Shown here: positions 53,762-63,067 of the stretch, piece by piece | Numbering within the stretch: position 1 is the stretch's first letter | Layout of the letters: the number at the start of each line of letters is the position of its first letter | Source of the DNA: Methanosarcina acetivorans C2A | GTDB taxonomy: Archaea > Halobacteriota > Methanosarcinia > Methanosarcinales > Methanosarcinaceae | DNA length: 64,000 bases | Reading direction: 5' to 3' | Assembly (NCBI RefSeq): GCF_000007345.1 | Contig: NC_003552.1 | Location: 4,340,001 to 4,404,000, forward strand | Notes under the pieces: generated by a model | Told to the model about the DNA's origin: nothing | The model's database searches: none | Seen by the model: only the letters and a program-made list of their open reading frames with translations | Translations under genes and position numbers: made by a program

Positions 53762-56368
53762 TCAGTATCTTCTCTTCCTGAGCAGAACAAATGCCGTGGC
53801 CAGTATTCCGAGAGTTACAATCCCGCTGACAAAAGGAGTTGACTTCGTAACTTCGTAAGTTCCGCTCATATCCCCTATCTCAACAGTATAATTTCCTGCC
53901 TCACTCTCGGTATTAGAGAATTCGACCACCGTACTCGTACCGGCTTCAAGGCTCACGGTTTCGGACTCGACGGGCTCACCATTGACCAGCAGTTCCACTT
54001 CGTTTTCTCCTGCAATATTGCCGGTGTTTTCTACTTTCACCCGGATCGTAACTGCATCTCCGCCCTCAACAGAGGCAGGCTCGATTGAGAAGTCCGAATA
54101 TTCAAAAACGGCTTTATCTTCGGAAACCTCGACAATGGTTTCGCCTTCTTCATAACCTGTCTTTGTGGCATTTACCGTATATGTACCCGGAGCGGTTGCC
54201 CAGTAAGATACAGTGCCGTCTGTGCCCGTCTGCTCCTCAACCTTCTGACCGCCGAAGTAGACATCCGCTCCGGAGACAGGCTTGTTTTCGACAGAGTCGG
54301 TAACCTTTATAGTAATCTGGTCTCCTATCCTAGCAGTTTCGGGAGAGACCGAGAGGAGCAATTTCAGGACACCTGCCCCGACAACGTCAACGTCCCTGGT
54401 TCCGGAGATATACCCTGCTTTGCTTGCAGACAATGTGAAGCTGCCTTCTTCGGTTGGAGTATACGTAAGCGTTCCGTCATCTCCTGTAGTCCCTATGCTC
54501 TCGTCATCGAGGAAGAGTTCTACCTCACTGACCGAAACGTTTCTTGCCGTGGCCAGAATTTCTGCTGCCTGCCCGACCACAAGGACATCGGGAGTTTCGA
54601 TTTCCAGCTGGTCCTGGGCAGCAGTCTCGACTTCGACATAGGGGTAGAAACGCAGGACTGAGGCGTCGGCAACCCTGAACTTAATGTTGCCCATCAAGTC
54701 AATGGTATTGCCTTTTGAGAGGGAGATAGAGTCTTCGTTCTTCATCCTGATTCCGGAGCTGGAAATAGTGCTTAGTTCCATCTCGCCGAAAGAATCGCCC
54801 TGGGAAAGCTCAACATAATCTTCGGAGATCTGGAAGACCCCTTCTATGAACACAGCATTGGTTTCCGTACCGCTGAAGATCTGATCAAGATGGACTGCAA
54901 TGAGAGGAAGATCTTCCGCACCCCCGAGACCCGTTTCATAGACATAGTCACTGTTGGAATTGAGGAAATCTTCATCCACCACATTCCCGTCCTTTTTGAG
55001 CTGCACCCATACGGTGTCTCCATTGACGTCCACTTCCGCAATGTTCAGGGAATAACCTTCATCAAGTGTCAGCGAAGAGCCCGTAAACATCGACTTTTTG
55101 TTGTCGTCATCAATCAGGACCTTTGCGAGGACATTGTCCGAAAGCACGCTCACGCTCTTTGAATTTCCAAAAGTATCATCAGGATAGCCTGCAAAATACT
55201 TCTCTGCCATAAAGCCGATAACTTCATAGCTCCCCCAGTCTTCGTGCTCGAATTTCACAAGGGCAGGGCTGGTGGAATAAACAAGCGTCTCGTCATCAAT
55301 TGACCTACCACTGATATCTTCGGTGAGGGTCAGGCTTTCGGTGGAGACATTTTCATCGATATTGTAATAGAAGCCTTCAAAGTTGAACGGGGTCCAGACA
55401 GTTGTATCAAACACTTCATCGTGAACCGTTCCCCTCAATTCGTAGGTTCCGGGTTCGGAAGTCTCAACTATGGGGGCAAAGCGGATGTCGTCGGCATCAG
55501 CCACAAGGAAGCTGAGTATTCCCATTATTTCAACGGTGTCTCCCTTGCTAAGAGTAAAAGAATCCCGGTTTTTCATTGTGATCCCGGAACTTGATGTGGA
55601 ACTTATTTCCATTTTCTCGAATCTGTCCCCGTTCTCGATCTTGACAAATTCATCGGAAACCTGGAAAACCCCATCAACAAAAACAGCATTGGTTTCCGTG
55701 CCGCTAAAGATCTGATCAAGGTGGACTGCAATCAGGGGTACATCTTCCGTATCCCCAAGATCGGTTTCATAAACATAGTCACTGTCAGAAGAAAGGAAAC
55801 CGTTATCCACTACATCCCCATCCTTTTCAAGCTGGACCCATACTTTATCTCCGCTGACATCTACCTCGACGATGTTCAGGGAATAGCCTTCTTCAAGTAT
55901 GAGGGAAGAGCCCGTATACATGGATTCCCGGTCATCACTATCGATCAGGATCTTCGAGAGCTGCCCGTCCGAAATAACACTTATCCCGTCATTTACAAAG
56001 CTGGAATTTTCGGTGTATCCGGCAAAATACCGCTCAGCCATAAACCCTATGACCTGATAGGAACCCCAGTTTTCGAATTCGAACTCCGTTTCTATGGGTT
56101 TTGTCTCATACTCCAATCCGTTTCTTGCAATGCTCCGGCTGCCGGCAGTAAGGTGGATAGTCATATATTCGGAACCTTCCCCGGTATCCAGGTCATAGTA
56201 AAAGCCTGAATACGTCTGGGGTGTCCAGGTATAAGTAAGACTCTGATTAGCGTTTTCATCCCATATGCGGTCGCCTGTTGAATTTGAAACCTCTGCGGCT
56301 GCAGTTTCGCAAAGCAATCCAAGCACTAGAAACAGACATAACGTAATCATATATTTTTTAGTCCCCAA
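53762..56368 (-). CDS. S-layer duplication-domain protein
   Basis: An 868-residue secreted envelope protein. It has a signal peptide (MITLCLFLVLGLLCETAAA, cut near residue 26). There are two copies of the Methanosarcina S-layer duplication domain (about 45-310 and 320-580). Each has TWTPQTYSGFYYD/TVWTPFNFEGFYYN, WGSYEVIGFMAEKYFAGY, LAKVLIDDDNKKSM, SLNIAEVDVNGDTVWVQLKK and HLDQIFSGTETNAVF versions. Ig-like or PEGA-like modules follow (about 590-660 and 665-750), then a CARDB-like domain (about 755-840, ENTGNIAGENEVELLVNGEP) and a C-terminal helix with a basic tail ending FVLLRKRRY. The two-domain block matches S-layer proteins; the added Ig/CARDB modules suggest a specialised surface protein rather than the main lattice. 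Confidence 0.92.
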   Translation of the reverse strand: MGTKKYMITLCLFLVLGLLCETAAAEVSNSTGDRIWDENANQSLTYTWTPQTYSGFYYDLDTGEGSEYMTIHLTAGSRSIARNGLEYETKPIETEFEFENWGSYQVIGFMAERYFAGYTENSSFVNDGISVISDGQLSKILIDSDDRESMYTGSSLILEEGYSLNIVEVDVSGDKVWVQLEKDGDVVDNGFLSSDSDYVYETDLGDTEDVPLIAVHLDQIFSGTETNAVFVDGVFQVSDEFVKIENGDRFEKMEISSTSSSGITMKNRDSFTLSKGDTVEIMGILSFLVADADDIRFAPIVETSEPGTYELRGTVHDEVFDTTVWTPFNFEGFYYNIDENVSTESLTLTEDISGRSIDDETLVYSTSPALVKFEHEDWGSYEVIGFMAEKYFAGYPDDTFGNSKSVSVLSDNVLAKVLIDDDNKKSMFTGSSLTLDEGYSLNIAEVDVNGDTVWVQLKKDGNVVDEDFLNSNSDYVYETGLGGAEDLPLIAVHLDQIFSGTETNAVFIEGVFQISEDYVELSQGDSFGEMELSTISSSGIRMKNEDSISLSKGNTIDLMGNIKFRVADASVLRFYPYVEVETAAQDQLEIETPDVLVVGQAAEILATARNVSVSEVELFLDDESIGTTGDDGTLTYTPTEEGSFTLSASKAGYISGTRDVDVVGAGVLKLLLSVSPETARIGDQITIKVTDSVENKPVSGADVYFGGQKVEEQTGTDGTVSYWATAPGTYTVNATKTGYEEGETIVEVSEDKAVFEYSDFSIEPASVEGGDAVTIRVKVENTGNIAGENEVELLVNGEPVESETVSLEAGTSTVVEFSNTESEAGNYTVEIGDMSGTYEVTKSTPFVSGIVTLGILATAFVLLRKRRY

Positions 56369-56756
56369 GGTAGACCTCCTTTTGAGATAATGGAGCAGGG
56401 ATGAAGCCTTTGGTAAACCAGAGAGAAAAATAGAAACAAAAAAGTTTCCAGAAAATCCCCTAAAGTTTACCTGGGCTCGAATACCCCTTTTGCTATAAGA
56501 TTTTTAAAATATTCAATAATATACAGTTCAAGATATTGCATGGATTGAATAAAGGTTTTTGGGTAGTTGTTATTATAAGCAGGGGAAAATGAAATATGAA
56601 ATCCTTAAAGCGGAAGAAAAAAAGAGAAAGAAGAAAATATAAGGTCAAAGTAACTTAAAAAATAAAAAAGAAGAGGAATATAAAAAATTACATATTTTTC
56701 TTTTTAAACATGATGTTTTTACTACAGAAAGTTTTTTACTTGTGAAGCATCTTTTT
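56369..56756. other. Spacer
   Basis: About 390 bases, AT-rich, without a gene. The part near 56400-56560 should contain the S-layer promoter; a TTTTTAAAATATTCAATAAT region near 56504-56525 has TATA-like character. The rest is A/G-rich. Confidence 0.4.
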
Positions 56757-57512
56757 TTACTTTAAACTGTTTCTTACGTACGGATTAATTTTTTGCTTAT
56801 TAAGCAGTTTTTTGTAAAACACAAACCAGGGATTATCCAGAAAACCGATTACATTCTTACTGATAAGCTGCCCTATAACCAGAGGAAGGACAGGCATAAT
56901 CCCGTAATAAGCTATAACGACAAAGATCAGGGAGTCCAGTGTAAGATTAACAAAGTCACTTGCACTCGAACGAAGCCAGATATAAGGGTTTATCAGGGTA
57001 TCGTGTGGGAAGTTCTTTTCTTTTTGTTAAAAATGTTTTTTGAGGGATGCAAAGACCCAGGCGTCAAGGTTCGAGCAGACCAGAAAAGAAACCCAGCTTG
57101 CAATTGTGATCCTGATGCTCAGTCCAAAGAGGCTCATCCAGGCGTCTTCCAGTTCAAAGAAAGGAGCAGGGCTGAGACTTGTGACCATACCTATGAAGAG
57201 CACGAACAAAACCTGGGTCGCAAAAGCGATGAAAATGGAGATATGCGTTTTCCTCTCCCCATAGACTTCATTGATCATGTCCACGACCTGAGCAATAAAA
57301 GGATAGATGAAAACTGCCGCAGGAGCAAAGAAAGAGTAAAAGCCGAGGTCAAAGACAATAATACGCGTGGCAAGGATCTGGGAAGCCGCAAGGTAAACCA
57401 CATAGAAAGCAGTGAGCACGGTAAAACCGTTTTCAGGCATTTTTTTAATAACATAAACAGATGTATAAGTAGCAATTGTAAGAGTGATAATCCAGTATAA
57501 CCAGACTAACAT
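56757..57512 (-). pseudogene. YhhQ-type queuosine-precursor transporter interrupted by UAA
   Basis: A membrane protein of the VUT/YhhQ family, which imports 7-deazaguanine precursors. The first frame (57512-57027) has KMPENGFTVLTAFYVVYLAA, GFYSFFAPAAVFIYPFIAQV, DMINEVYGERKTHISIF (about 77-93, family hallmark) and LVCSNLDAWVFASLKKHF. A UAA at 57027-57029 stops it, but the same frame continues QKEKNFPHDTLINPYIWLRS, then SASDFVNLTLDSLIFVVIAY and PVLPLVIGQLISKNVIGFLD to a stop at 56757-56759. These are the expected last two helices, so one base change made the gene stop early. UAA is not the pyrrolysine codon. The full length would be 251 residues. Confidence 0.82.
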
Positions 57513-58037
57513 TTTTTATCACAACCGGGTTTTCATGAAGCTTGGGGTGGATCGGGACCTGGAATGGAGCGACAAACTTGAAATAAACCGACAGAGACTG
57601 CAGAGTTTAAAATTAAAGAGGAGGCAAACCTGCAAAATTACAGGATTCGGGAAGGAAAAAATAGTGCTTATTTTATTTAAAGTGTGTATATTTTCTATCA
57701 CAGGGAGCTCCGGAGAATACCCCTGATTTGAGTCCCACCACTCGAAAAAGGGTTCTTCAACCCTCCAGGCCTCCAACCAGAAAAACAACAATCCTTTTTG
57801 AAATTCTACCTGGATATCCATAAAATATAAGTTGAAAGAGAAGATTTCTGACCTGTAGAATCAAGAATAAATTTCAGAAGGAATTAACTGCAAATAATCA
57901 ATCTGGTAATCATTGCAAATAGAGAATCGTTACGTAAATCATTAAAACGGAGAATTACTCTGAAATTCAATAATCAACCTGCAAGATCGAGAATTGACCT
58001 TCAGAATCAAAAAATAACATATGGAGCCGTCCCAGGC
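57513..58037. other. Spacer upstream of cca
   Basis: About 520 bases. A 100-codon minus-strand frame (57519-57821) has no recognisable content. The right end is rich in AATCAA/AGAATT motifs repeated irregularly between about 57840 and 58010. It contains the cca promoter. Confidence 0.45.
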
Positions 58038-59402
58038 ATGGAAAAAGATACCAGCATTCCAGAAGACCTGAAACTTGCCGTACTTGAAAAGATCAAACCC
58101 ACGGAAGCCGAAAGAAAAATACTCACGGCAGTTCAGGAGGAACTTGCAGCAGAAGTAAAAGCGGCAGCAGAGAAACTTTGTGTAGCGGATATTTTTGTAA
58201 AAATGGTTGGTTCTGCCGCAAGAGGCACCTGGCTTTCAGGCACCCATGACATTGATGTTTTTATCAGCTTCCCCGAGGAAACCTCCAGAGAGGAACTGGA
58301 GAGGAGGGGCATGGAGATTGCCAGGGAAGTGGCAAAAAAAGCAGAGCATGCCGAAGACCGTCATGCTGAACACCCTTACCTGAACATTGTTTTCAAAGGC
58401 TTTGACGTTGACCTTGTCCCCTGCTTCAGGGTCGAATCCGCCTGCCAGCTCAAATCCGCGGTGGACAGGACACCCTTCCACAACGAATTCGTAAAAACCC
58501 ACATAAAAGGCCGGGAAGACGATGTCCTGCTCATGAAGCAGTTCATGCGCGGAGGCGGAGTCTACGGCTCGGAACTGAAAACCCAGGGCTTTTCAGGCTA
58601 CCTGACCGAACTCCTGATCATTCACTACGGCTCCTTCGAAAACACCGTAAAAGCCGCCTGTCTCTGGAAACCCGGCAAGAAAATAGACATTATGCAGCAC
58701 TCGGAAATGGAACATACCGAACCTCTTGTAATGGTAGACCCTACCGACCCCAAACGAAACGTTGCAGCAGCCCTCTCCCTCGACAAATTCTGCATGTTCA
58801 TGGACCACTGCCGGGAGTTTATGAAAAGCCCCGGACTCAACTTCTTTTTCCCGCCCCCCCTCTCGCCGCTTGAAGACAGAGAATTCCTTGAGAAGCTGGA
58901 AAGCCGGAAAAGTTCCCAGCTTGCAATTGTCTTCAAAACCCCCGATATTGTGGACGACGTCCTCTACCCGCAGCTCTACAAAATGGAACAGGCTGCAGCT
59001 GCCCTCCTGCACGAATACGATTTTTCGGTAATCAAAACCGGCGTCTGGTCAGGAAAGCCCGAGACCGTAGTCATGCTCGAACTGATCTCCGGCACCCTCC
59101 CCAACGTCAAGAAAAGAATCGGTCCTCCGGTCTGGGTCAGGGAGCACGCCGAGAAGTTCAAAGCCAAGTACGAAGGGGCTGAAAATGTTTTCGGAGGCTA
59201 TATCGAAGGCGGAAAGTACGTCTTTGAAATCCAGAGAAAATATCCCACTGCAAAAGGGCTCCTTGAAAACCAGCTTCTAAACTGTTCCCTCGGAAAACAG
59301 GTCAAGAGCAGTGTGAGTGCAGGCTTTGAGGTCATCGAAGATGCAGAGATCTGCAGGCTGAAAGATCCTGATTTCAGGGTTTTTTTGAGGAAATGGGTGT
59401 AA
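58038..59402 (+). CDS. cca: CCA-adding enzyme, class I archaeal
   Basis: Adds CCA to tRNA 3' ends without a nucleic-acid template. The 454-residue class I enzyme has an N-terminal polymerase palm: KMVGSAARGTWLSGTHDIDV (about 56-75, with GSxxRGT and DID metal ligands), then YLNIVFKGFDVDLVPCFRVE (about 114-133, third carboxylate). Central segments are AVDRTPFHNEFVKTHI (about 139-154) and TQGFSGYLTELLIIHYGSF (about 182-200). The tail region with VMVDPTDPKRNVAAALSLDK (about 230-249) and the C-terminal alpha/beta domains complete it. Length is normal for archaeal Cca. It reads in the same direction as the HEAT/nucleosidase gene that follows 160 bases later, but the two are probably independent. 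Confidence 0.96.
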   Translation: MEKDTSIPEDLKLAVLEKIKPTEAERKILTAVQEELAAEVKAAAEKLCVADIFVKMVGSAARGTWLSGTHDIDVFISFPEETSREELERRGMEIAREVAKKAEHAEDRHAEHPYLNIVFKGFDVDLVPCFRVESACQLKSAVDRTPFHNEFVKTHIKGREDDVLLMKQFMRGGGVYGSELKTQGFSGYLTELLIIHYGSFENTVKAACLWKPGKKIDIMQHSEMEHTEPLVMVDPTDPKRNVAAALSLDKFCMFMDHCREFMKSPGLNFFFPPPLSPLEDREFLEKLESRKSSQLAIVFKTPDIVDDVLYPQLYKMEQAAAALLHEYDFSVIKTGVWSGKPETVVMLELISGTLPNVKKRIGPPVWVREHAEKFKAKYEGAENVFGGYIEGGKYVFEIQRKYPTAKGLLENQLLNCSLGKQVKSSVSAGFEVIEDAEICRLKDPDFRVFLRKWV

Positions 59403-59564
59403 ATTTACTATTAAGCACAAATCGTCCCTCAATATTCGATTTTTCATATAAAGCGGAATTTTTTCCGCACAAATCCTATTTACCGGCTCTTATTCGTTAA
59501 TCCTTATTCTAAAAAGAAACCGTTTTAAGCTTTAAGTTTTATCGGAACTTATGGTGTTGGGCAG

Positions 59565-62500
59565 TTGATAGATCAGGAAGAGATTCACAAGCAGTGTTTT
59601 AGTGATGATCCAAAAAAGCGTGTCAAAGCGGTAGAGCAATTAAAAGATAATTTTTCATTACATTCCAATAAAGAAAAGGCGTGGAACGACTTAATTAAGC
59701 TGGCCAATAGTGAAGATTGGCATGTAAATAATAATGCTACTTATGCCCTTATTTCTGTATTTTCTCAAGTGCCAGATAAACAACAGGCATGGAACGATTT
59801 GGTTAAACTCGCAACTGGTAAAGATAGTCCAGTAAGGTTTAGAGCTGCATCTATTCTTAGTTCTGTATTTCCCCATGTGCCAGATCAGCAAAAAGCAGAA
59901 GATGATTTACATAAGATGACCATCGATAAAGACAGCTTTATTAGGCGTATGGCTGCCTCTGTCCTTGGTTCTTCCTTTACTCAAGTTCCAGATAAAAGGC
60001 AAGCTTGGAATGACTTACATAGAATGATTACTGATGAAGAAAAGGACGTCAGGCGTATGGCTGCCTCTGCTCTTGGTTCTGTATTTTCTCAAGTACCAGA
60101 TAAACAACAAACTTGGGATGACTTAATTAAACTCACAACCGATAAAGATAATTCGGTAAGATCTAGGGCCGTTTCTGCTCTTGGATCTGCATTTCCCCAT
60201 ACACTAGATAAACAAAAAGCATGGGATGATTTGCATAGATTGACTACTAGTAACGATAGTTCAGTGAGGTCTGGTGTCGCCCATGTTCTTGGTTCTGCAT
60301 TCTCACACGTGCCGGATAAACAACAGGCATGGAGTGATTTACATAGACTGGCTACTGATAATGTTAATTCAGTAAGGTCTAAAGCCGCCCATACTCTTGG
60401 TTCTGCATTCTCACACGTGCCGGGTAAACAAAAAGCATGGAATGACTTGCATAGATTGACTACTGATGAAGATCGTTTTGTGAGGTGTAATGCCGCCTTT
60501 GCTCTTGGTTCTTCATTCTCACACGTGCCGGATAAGCAAAAAGCATGGAATGAAATACACAAACTAACGACTGATGAGGACAGTTTTGTAAGGTCTGGTG
60601 CAACCTTTGCTCTTCATTTTGCTTTTTCTCAAATTCCAGATAAACAACAAGCTTGGGATGACTTAATTAAACTCACAACTGATGAAAACAGTAATGTGAA
60701 AAGTAGGGCTACCGCTGCCCTTAGCTCTGTATTCTCGGACGCACCAGATAAGCAAAAGGCATGGAACGACTTACATAGAATTACCACTAATGAAAATAGT
60801 TCGATTAGATCTAGTGTCGTCTCTGCTCTTGGTCCCGTATTCTCACACGTGCCAGATAAACAAAAAGCATGGAATGACTTGCATAGATTGACTACTGATG
60901 AAGACAGTTTTGTGAGGAGTAATGCTGCCTTTGCTTTTTTTTTCGCTTTTTCTCAAGTTCCAGATAAACAGCAAGCTTGGAATGATTTAGTTAGACTTAC
61001 AACAGACGAAAACAGTAACGTGAAGTATACGGCTGTAGACGTCCTTGGTTCTGCGTTTTCTCAAGTGCCGGATAAACAACAGGCATGGAGTAACTTAATT
61101 AAACTTTCAACAGATGAAGACAATTGGATGAGGCATAGTGCCGTTTTTGCTCTCGGTTCTGCATTTTCTCAAGTGCCGGATAAACAACAGGCATGGAGTG
61201 ATATCCGTGGACTGACCATCAATGAAGATAGTGTTGTTAGGCGTATAACTGCCTCTGCCCTTGGTTCTGCATTCTCACACGTGCCGGATAAACAAAAAGC
61301 ATGGAATGATTTACATAGACTATCCATCGATAAAGACGAGGATGTTAGAATCTATGCAAACCATTCTCTTGGAAAAGTTTCCATCTTTAAGGCTTCTCAA
61401 GCAGAAAAAGAAGAAGATTACAAACGAGAATTGGAAATAGCAATTGAGTTCTTCAAAAAAGCAGCACAGGAGTCGGAATTGAGTAACCCATCTCAATTCT
61501 GTCTTCCTTTTTACCGTTCGTTCCATACAATAGTTTTCAAAAAACAGGAAGCAAAAGAAGAAGTAGACAAATATCTTGCAGAAGCAAAAAAGGCCGTTGG
61601 TGGTTCAAAAAGCAAAGAATTGCTCTTTGAAGCTGTTAATAACCTTGCAAACGCATTAAAAGAAGTCCAAGATCTGGAAAATCGAGACTTAGAGGAAAAA
61701 AAAGGTGAACTTAATTATTATAGGCAATACTGTGATCGTGCAGCAGAACTAATGAGAGATACCGAAGGAACCGCACCTTTTGCAACTATAGCAATGAAAA
61801 AAGGGCTGCCTATATTGGACAGAAACCTAAAAGAGCTTCTCGAAGAGATTCAAAAGAAAGCAAAGATCGCGTGTCAGGTTTCTCAAGGTACTTCAACACA
61901 AGAGATTGCATGTTCTATTAGTAAAGAAGTCCAAACATGGGAAATTGGTAGTCAGGAAGAAATGGCATTTTGTGTAGAGCGTTTTATATTTACTTTAGAA
62001 TCAAAAATTCCAAGGCTTCCAGAGAACGAGAATATTTTTAAGATTATCAATGAGAGCAAAGATCAAAAAGACATTAACAAATTGTTAGAGAATGCTTCAG
62101 AGTTGATAGAAATAATACCGGAAATAACCATTGATCCTGAGAGAATGAAACCGACAATTGGAATCATTACTGCTTTACCAAAAGAATATGCTGCGGTTAA
62201 CATATTACTGGAAAATAAAAAAGACAAATATAAGATCTCAGGCTATGGAGCAGGCCGAAGGTATTGCTTAGGAGAAATACTTTCCGAGGAAGGGAATAAA
62301 CACAACTTAGTTTTGGCAACTTCAGGCATGGGAAATAATATTGCTGCAACAAGGGCAGCTCTTCTTCTTGAGCACTTCCCAAATGTAAAATCAATTATTA
62401 TGGTTGGCATTGCAGGAGGTGTTCCAAATCCATATAAAGAGAATGTTGATGATCATGTTCGTCTGGGAGATATAGTTGTTTCAAATGAAAACGGGGTTAT

Positions 62501-63035
62501 CCAGTACGACTTGATAAAGCAAGAGATTCAGGAAATTACTTGTAGAAATCCTCCCAGACCACCGAGTTCGAGTCTTATAGAAGCAGTAAGATACCTTGAA
62601 GCAGAAGAAATTCTTGGAAATCGCCCATGGGAAAAATATATCGCTCAATCTCTTTCTCAACTTAAAATTGATCGTCCTTCCGAGGATAAAGACATTTTGC
62701 ACAATTCAGACAATCAGGATGAAATTATTTCTCATCCTGAAGACCCGAAGAGAGTAAATGGTCAACCTCGAGTCTTTACAGGACCTATCGCTTCTGCAAA
62801 TATACTTCAGAAAGACCCAAATGCAAGAGATAAATTACGGGATAAGTTCAAAGTAAAAGCCATTGAAATGGAAGCTTCAGGCATTGCAGATGCAACATGG
62901 AACCATGAAGTAGGTTATCTGGTGGTAAGGGGCATCTGTGATTATTGTGATTCTCATAAAAATGACGAATGGCAACAGTACGCAGCAGTTGTGGCAGCTG
63001 CGTATACAAGAGCCTTAATCGAATCGATTCCATAA
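59565..63035 (+). CDS. HEAT-repeat/nucleoside-phosphorylase fusion
   Basis: A 1156-residue two-part protein. Residues about 33-605 are sixteen tandem 36-residue HEAT-like units of the form DKQxAWNDLxxLTTDExSxV followed by RSxAAxALGSAFSxVP. Residues about 610-855 are a helical linker with TPR-like EKEEDYKRELEIAIEFFKKA. Residues about 861-1156 are a PNP_UDP (nucleoside phosphorylase/nucleosidase) domain: TIGIITALPKEYAAVNILLE, ATSGMGNNIAATRAALLLEH (about 917-936), VGIAGGVPNP (about 945), AIEMEASGIADATWN (about 1099-1113) and VVRGICDYCDSHKNDEWQQY (about 1120-1139). The EMEA Glu and the CDYCD Asp are the expected ribose and base contacts. The only start is TTG 59565. No membrane or signal segment is present. 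By analogy with NLR-like proteins it may be a sensor whose nucleosidase is switched on by repeat binding. Confidence 0.88.
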   Translation: MIDQEEIHKQCFSDDPKKRVKAVEQLKDNFSLHSNKEKAWNDLIKLANSEDWHVNNNATYALISVFSQVPDKQQAWNDLVKLATGKDSPVRFRAASILSSVFPHVPDQQKAEDDLHKMTIDKDSFIRRMAASVLGSSFTQVPDKRQAWNDLHRMITDEEKDVRRMAASALGSVFSQVPDKQQTWDDLIKLTTDKDNSVRSRAVSALGSAFPHTLDKQKAWDDLHRLTTSNDSSVRSGVAHVLGSAFSHVPDKQQAWSDLHRLATDNVNSVRSKAAHTLGSAFSHVPGKQKAWNDLHRLTTDEDRFVRCNAAFALGSSFSHVPDKQKAWNEIHKLTTDEDSFVRSGATFALHFAFSQIPDKQQAWDDLIKLTTDENSNVKSRATAALSSVFSDAPDKQKAWNDLHRITTNENSSIRSSVVSALGPVFSHVPDKQKAWNDLHRLTTDEDSFVRSNAAFAFFFAFSQVPDKQQAWNDLVRLTTDENSNVKYTAVDVLGSAFSQVPDKQQAWSNLIKLSTDEDNWMRHSAVFALGSAFSQVPDKQQAWSDIRGLTINEDSVVRRITASALGSAFSHVPDKQKAWNDLHRLSIDKDEDVRIYANHSLGKVSIFKASQAEKEEDYKRELEIAIEFFKKAAQESELSNPSQFCLPFYRSFHTIVFKKQEAKEEVDKYLAEAKKAVGGSKSKELLFEAVNNLANALKEVQDLENRDLEEKKGELNYYRQYCDRAAELMRDTEGTAPFATIAMKKGLPILDRNLKELLEEIQKKAKIACQVSQGTSTQEIACSISKEVQTWEIGSQEEMAFCVERFIFTLESKIPRLPENENIFKIINESKDQKDINKLLENASELIEIIPEITIDPERMKPTIGIITALPKEYAAVNILLENKKDKYKISGYGAGRRYCLGEILSEEGNKHNLVLATSGMGNNIAATRAALLLEHFPNVKSIIMVGIAGGVPNPYKENVDDHVRLGDIVVSNENGVIQYDLIKQEIQEITCRNPPRPPSSSLIEAVRYLEAEEILGNRPWEKYIAQSLSQLKIDRPSEDKDILHNSDNQDEIISHPEDPKRVNGQPRVFTGPIASANILQKDPNARDKLRDKFKVKAIEMEASGIADATWNHEVGYLVVRGICDYCDSHKNDEWQQYAAVVAAAYTRALIESIP
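59661..61376 (+). repeat. 108-bp coding tandem repeat, sixteen copies
   Basis: DNA-level repeats behind the HEAT units. Several neighbouring copies share long nearly identical stretches, such as TTCTCACACGTGCCGGATAA, which points to recent unequal crossing-over. Confidence 0.88.
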
Positions 63036-63067
63036 CCACAAATACCAATAGAATTGCAAAATCGAAT

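Noticed and set aside
56793-57500. 235-codon plus-strand frame opposite the YhhQ-type gene
   Set aside because: The minus strand encodes clear YhhQ motifs in both halves, so the plus frame is its shadow.
59661-61376. Possible CRISPR array or satellite DNA
   Set aside because: The 108-bp repeats are in frame, without spacers, and encode HEAT units.
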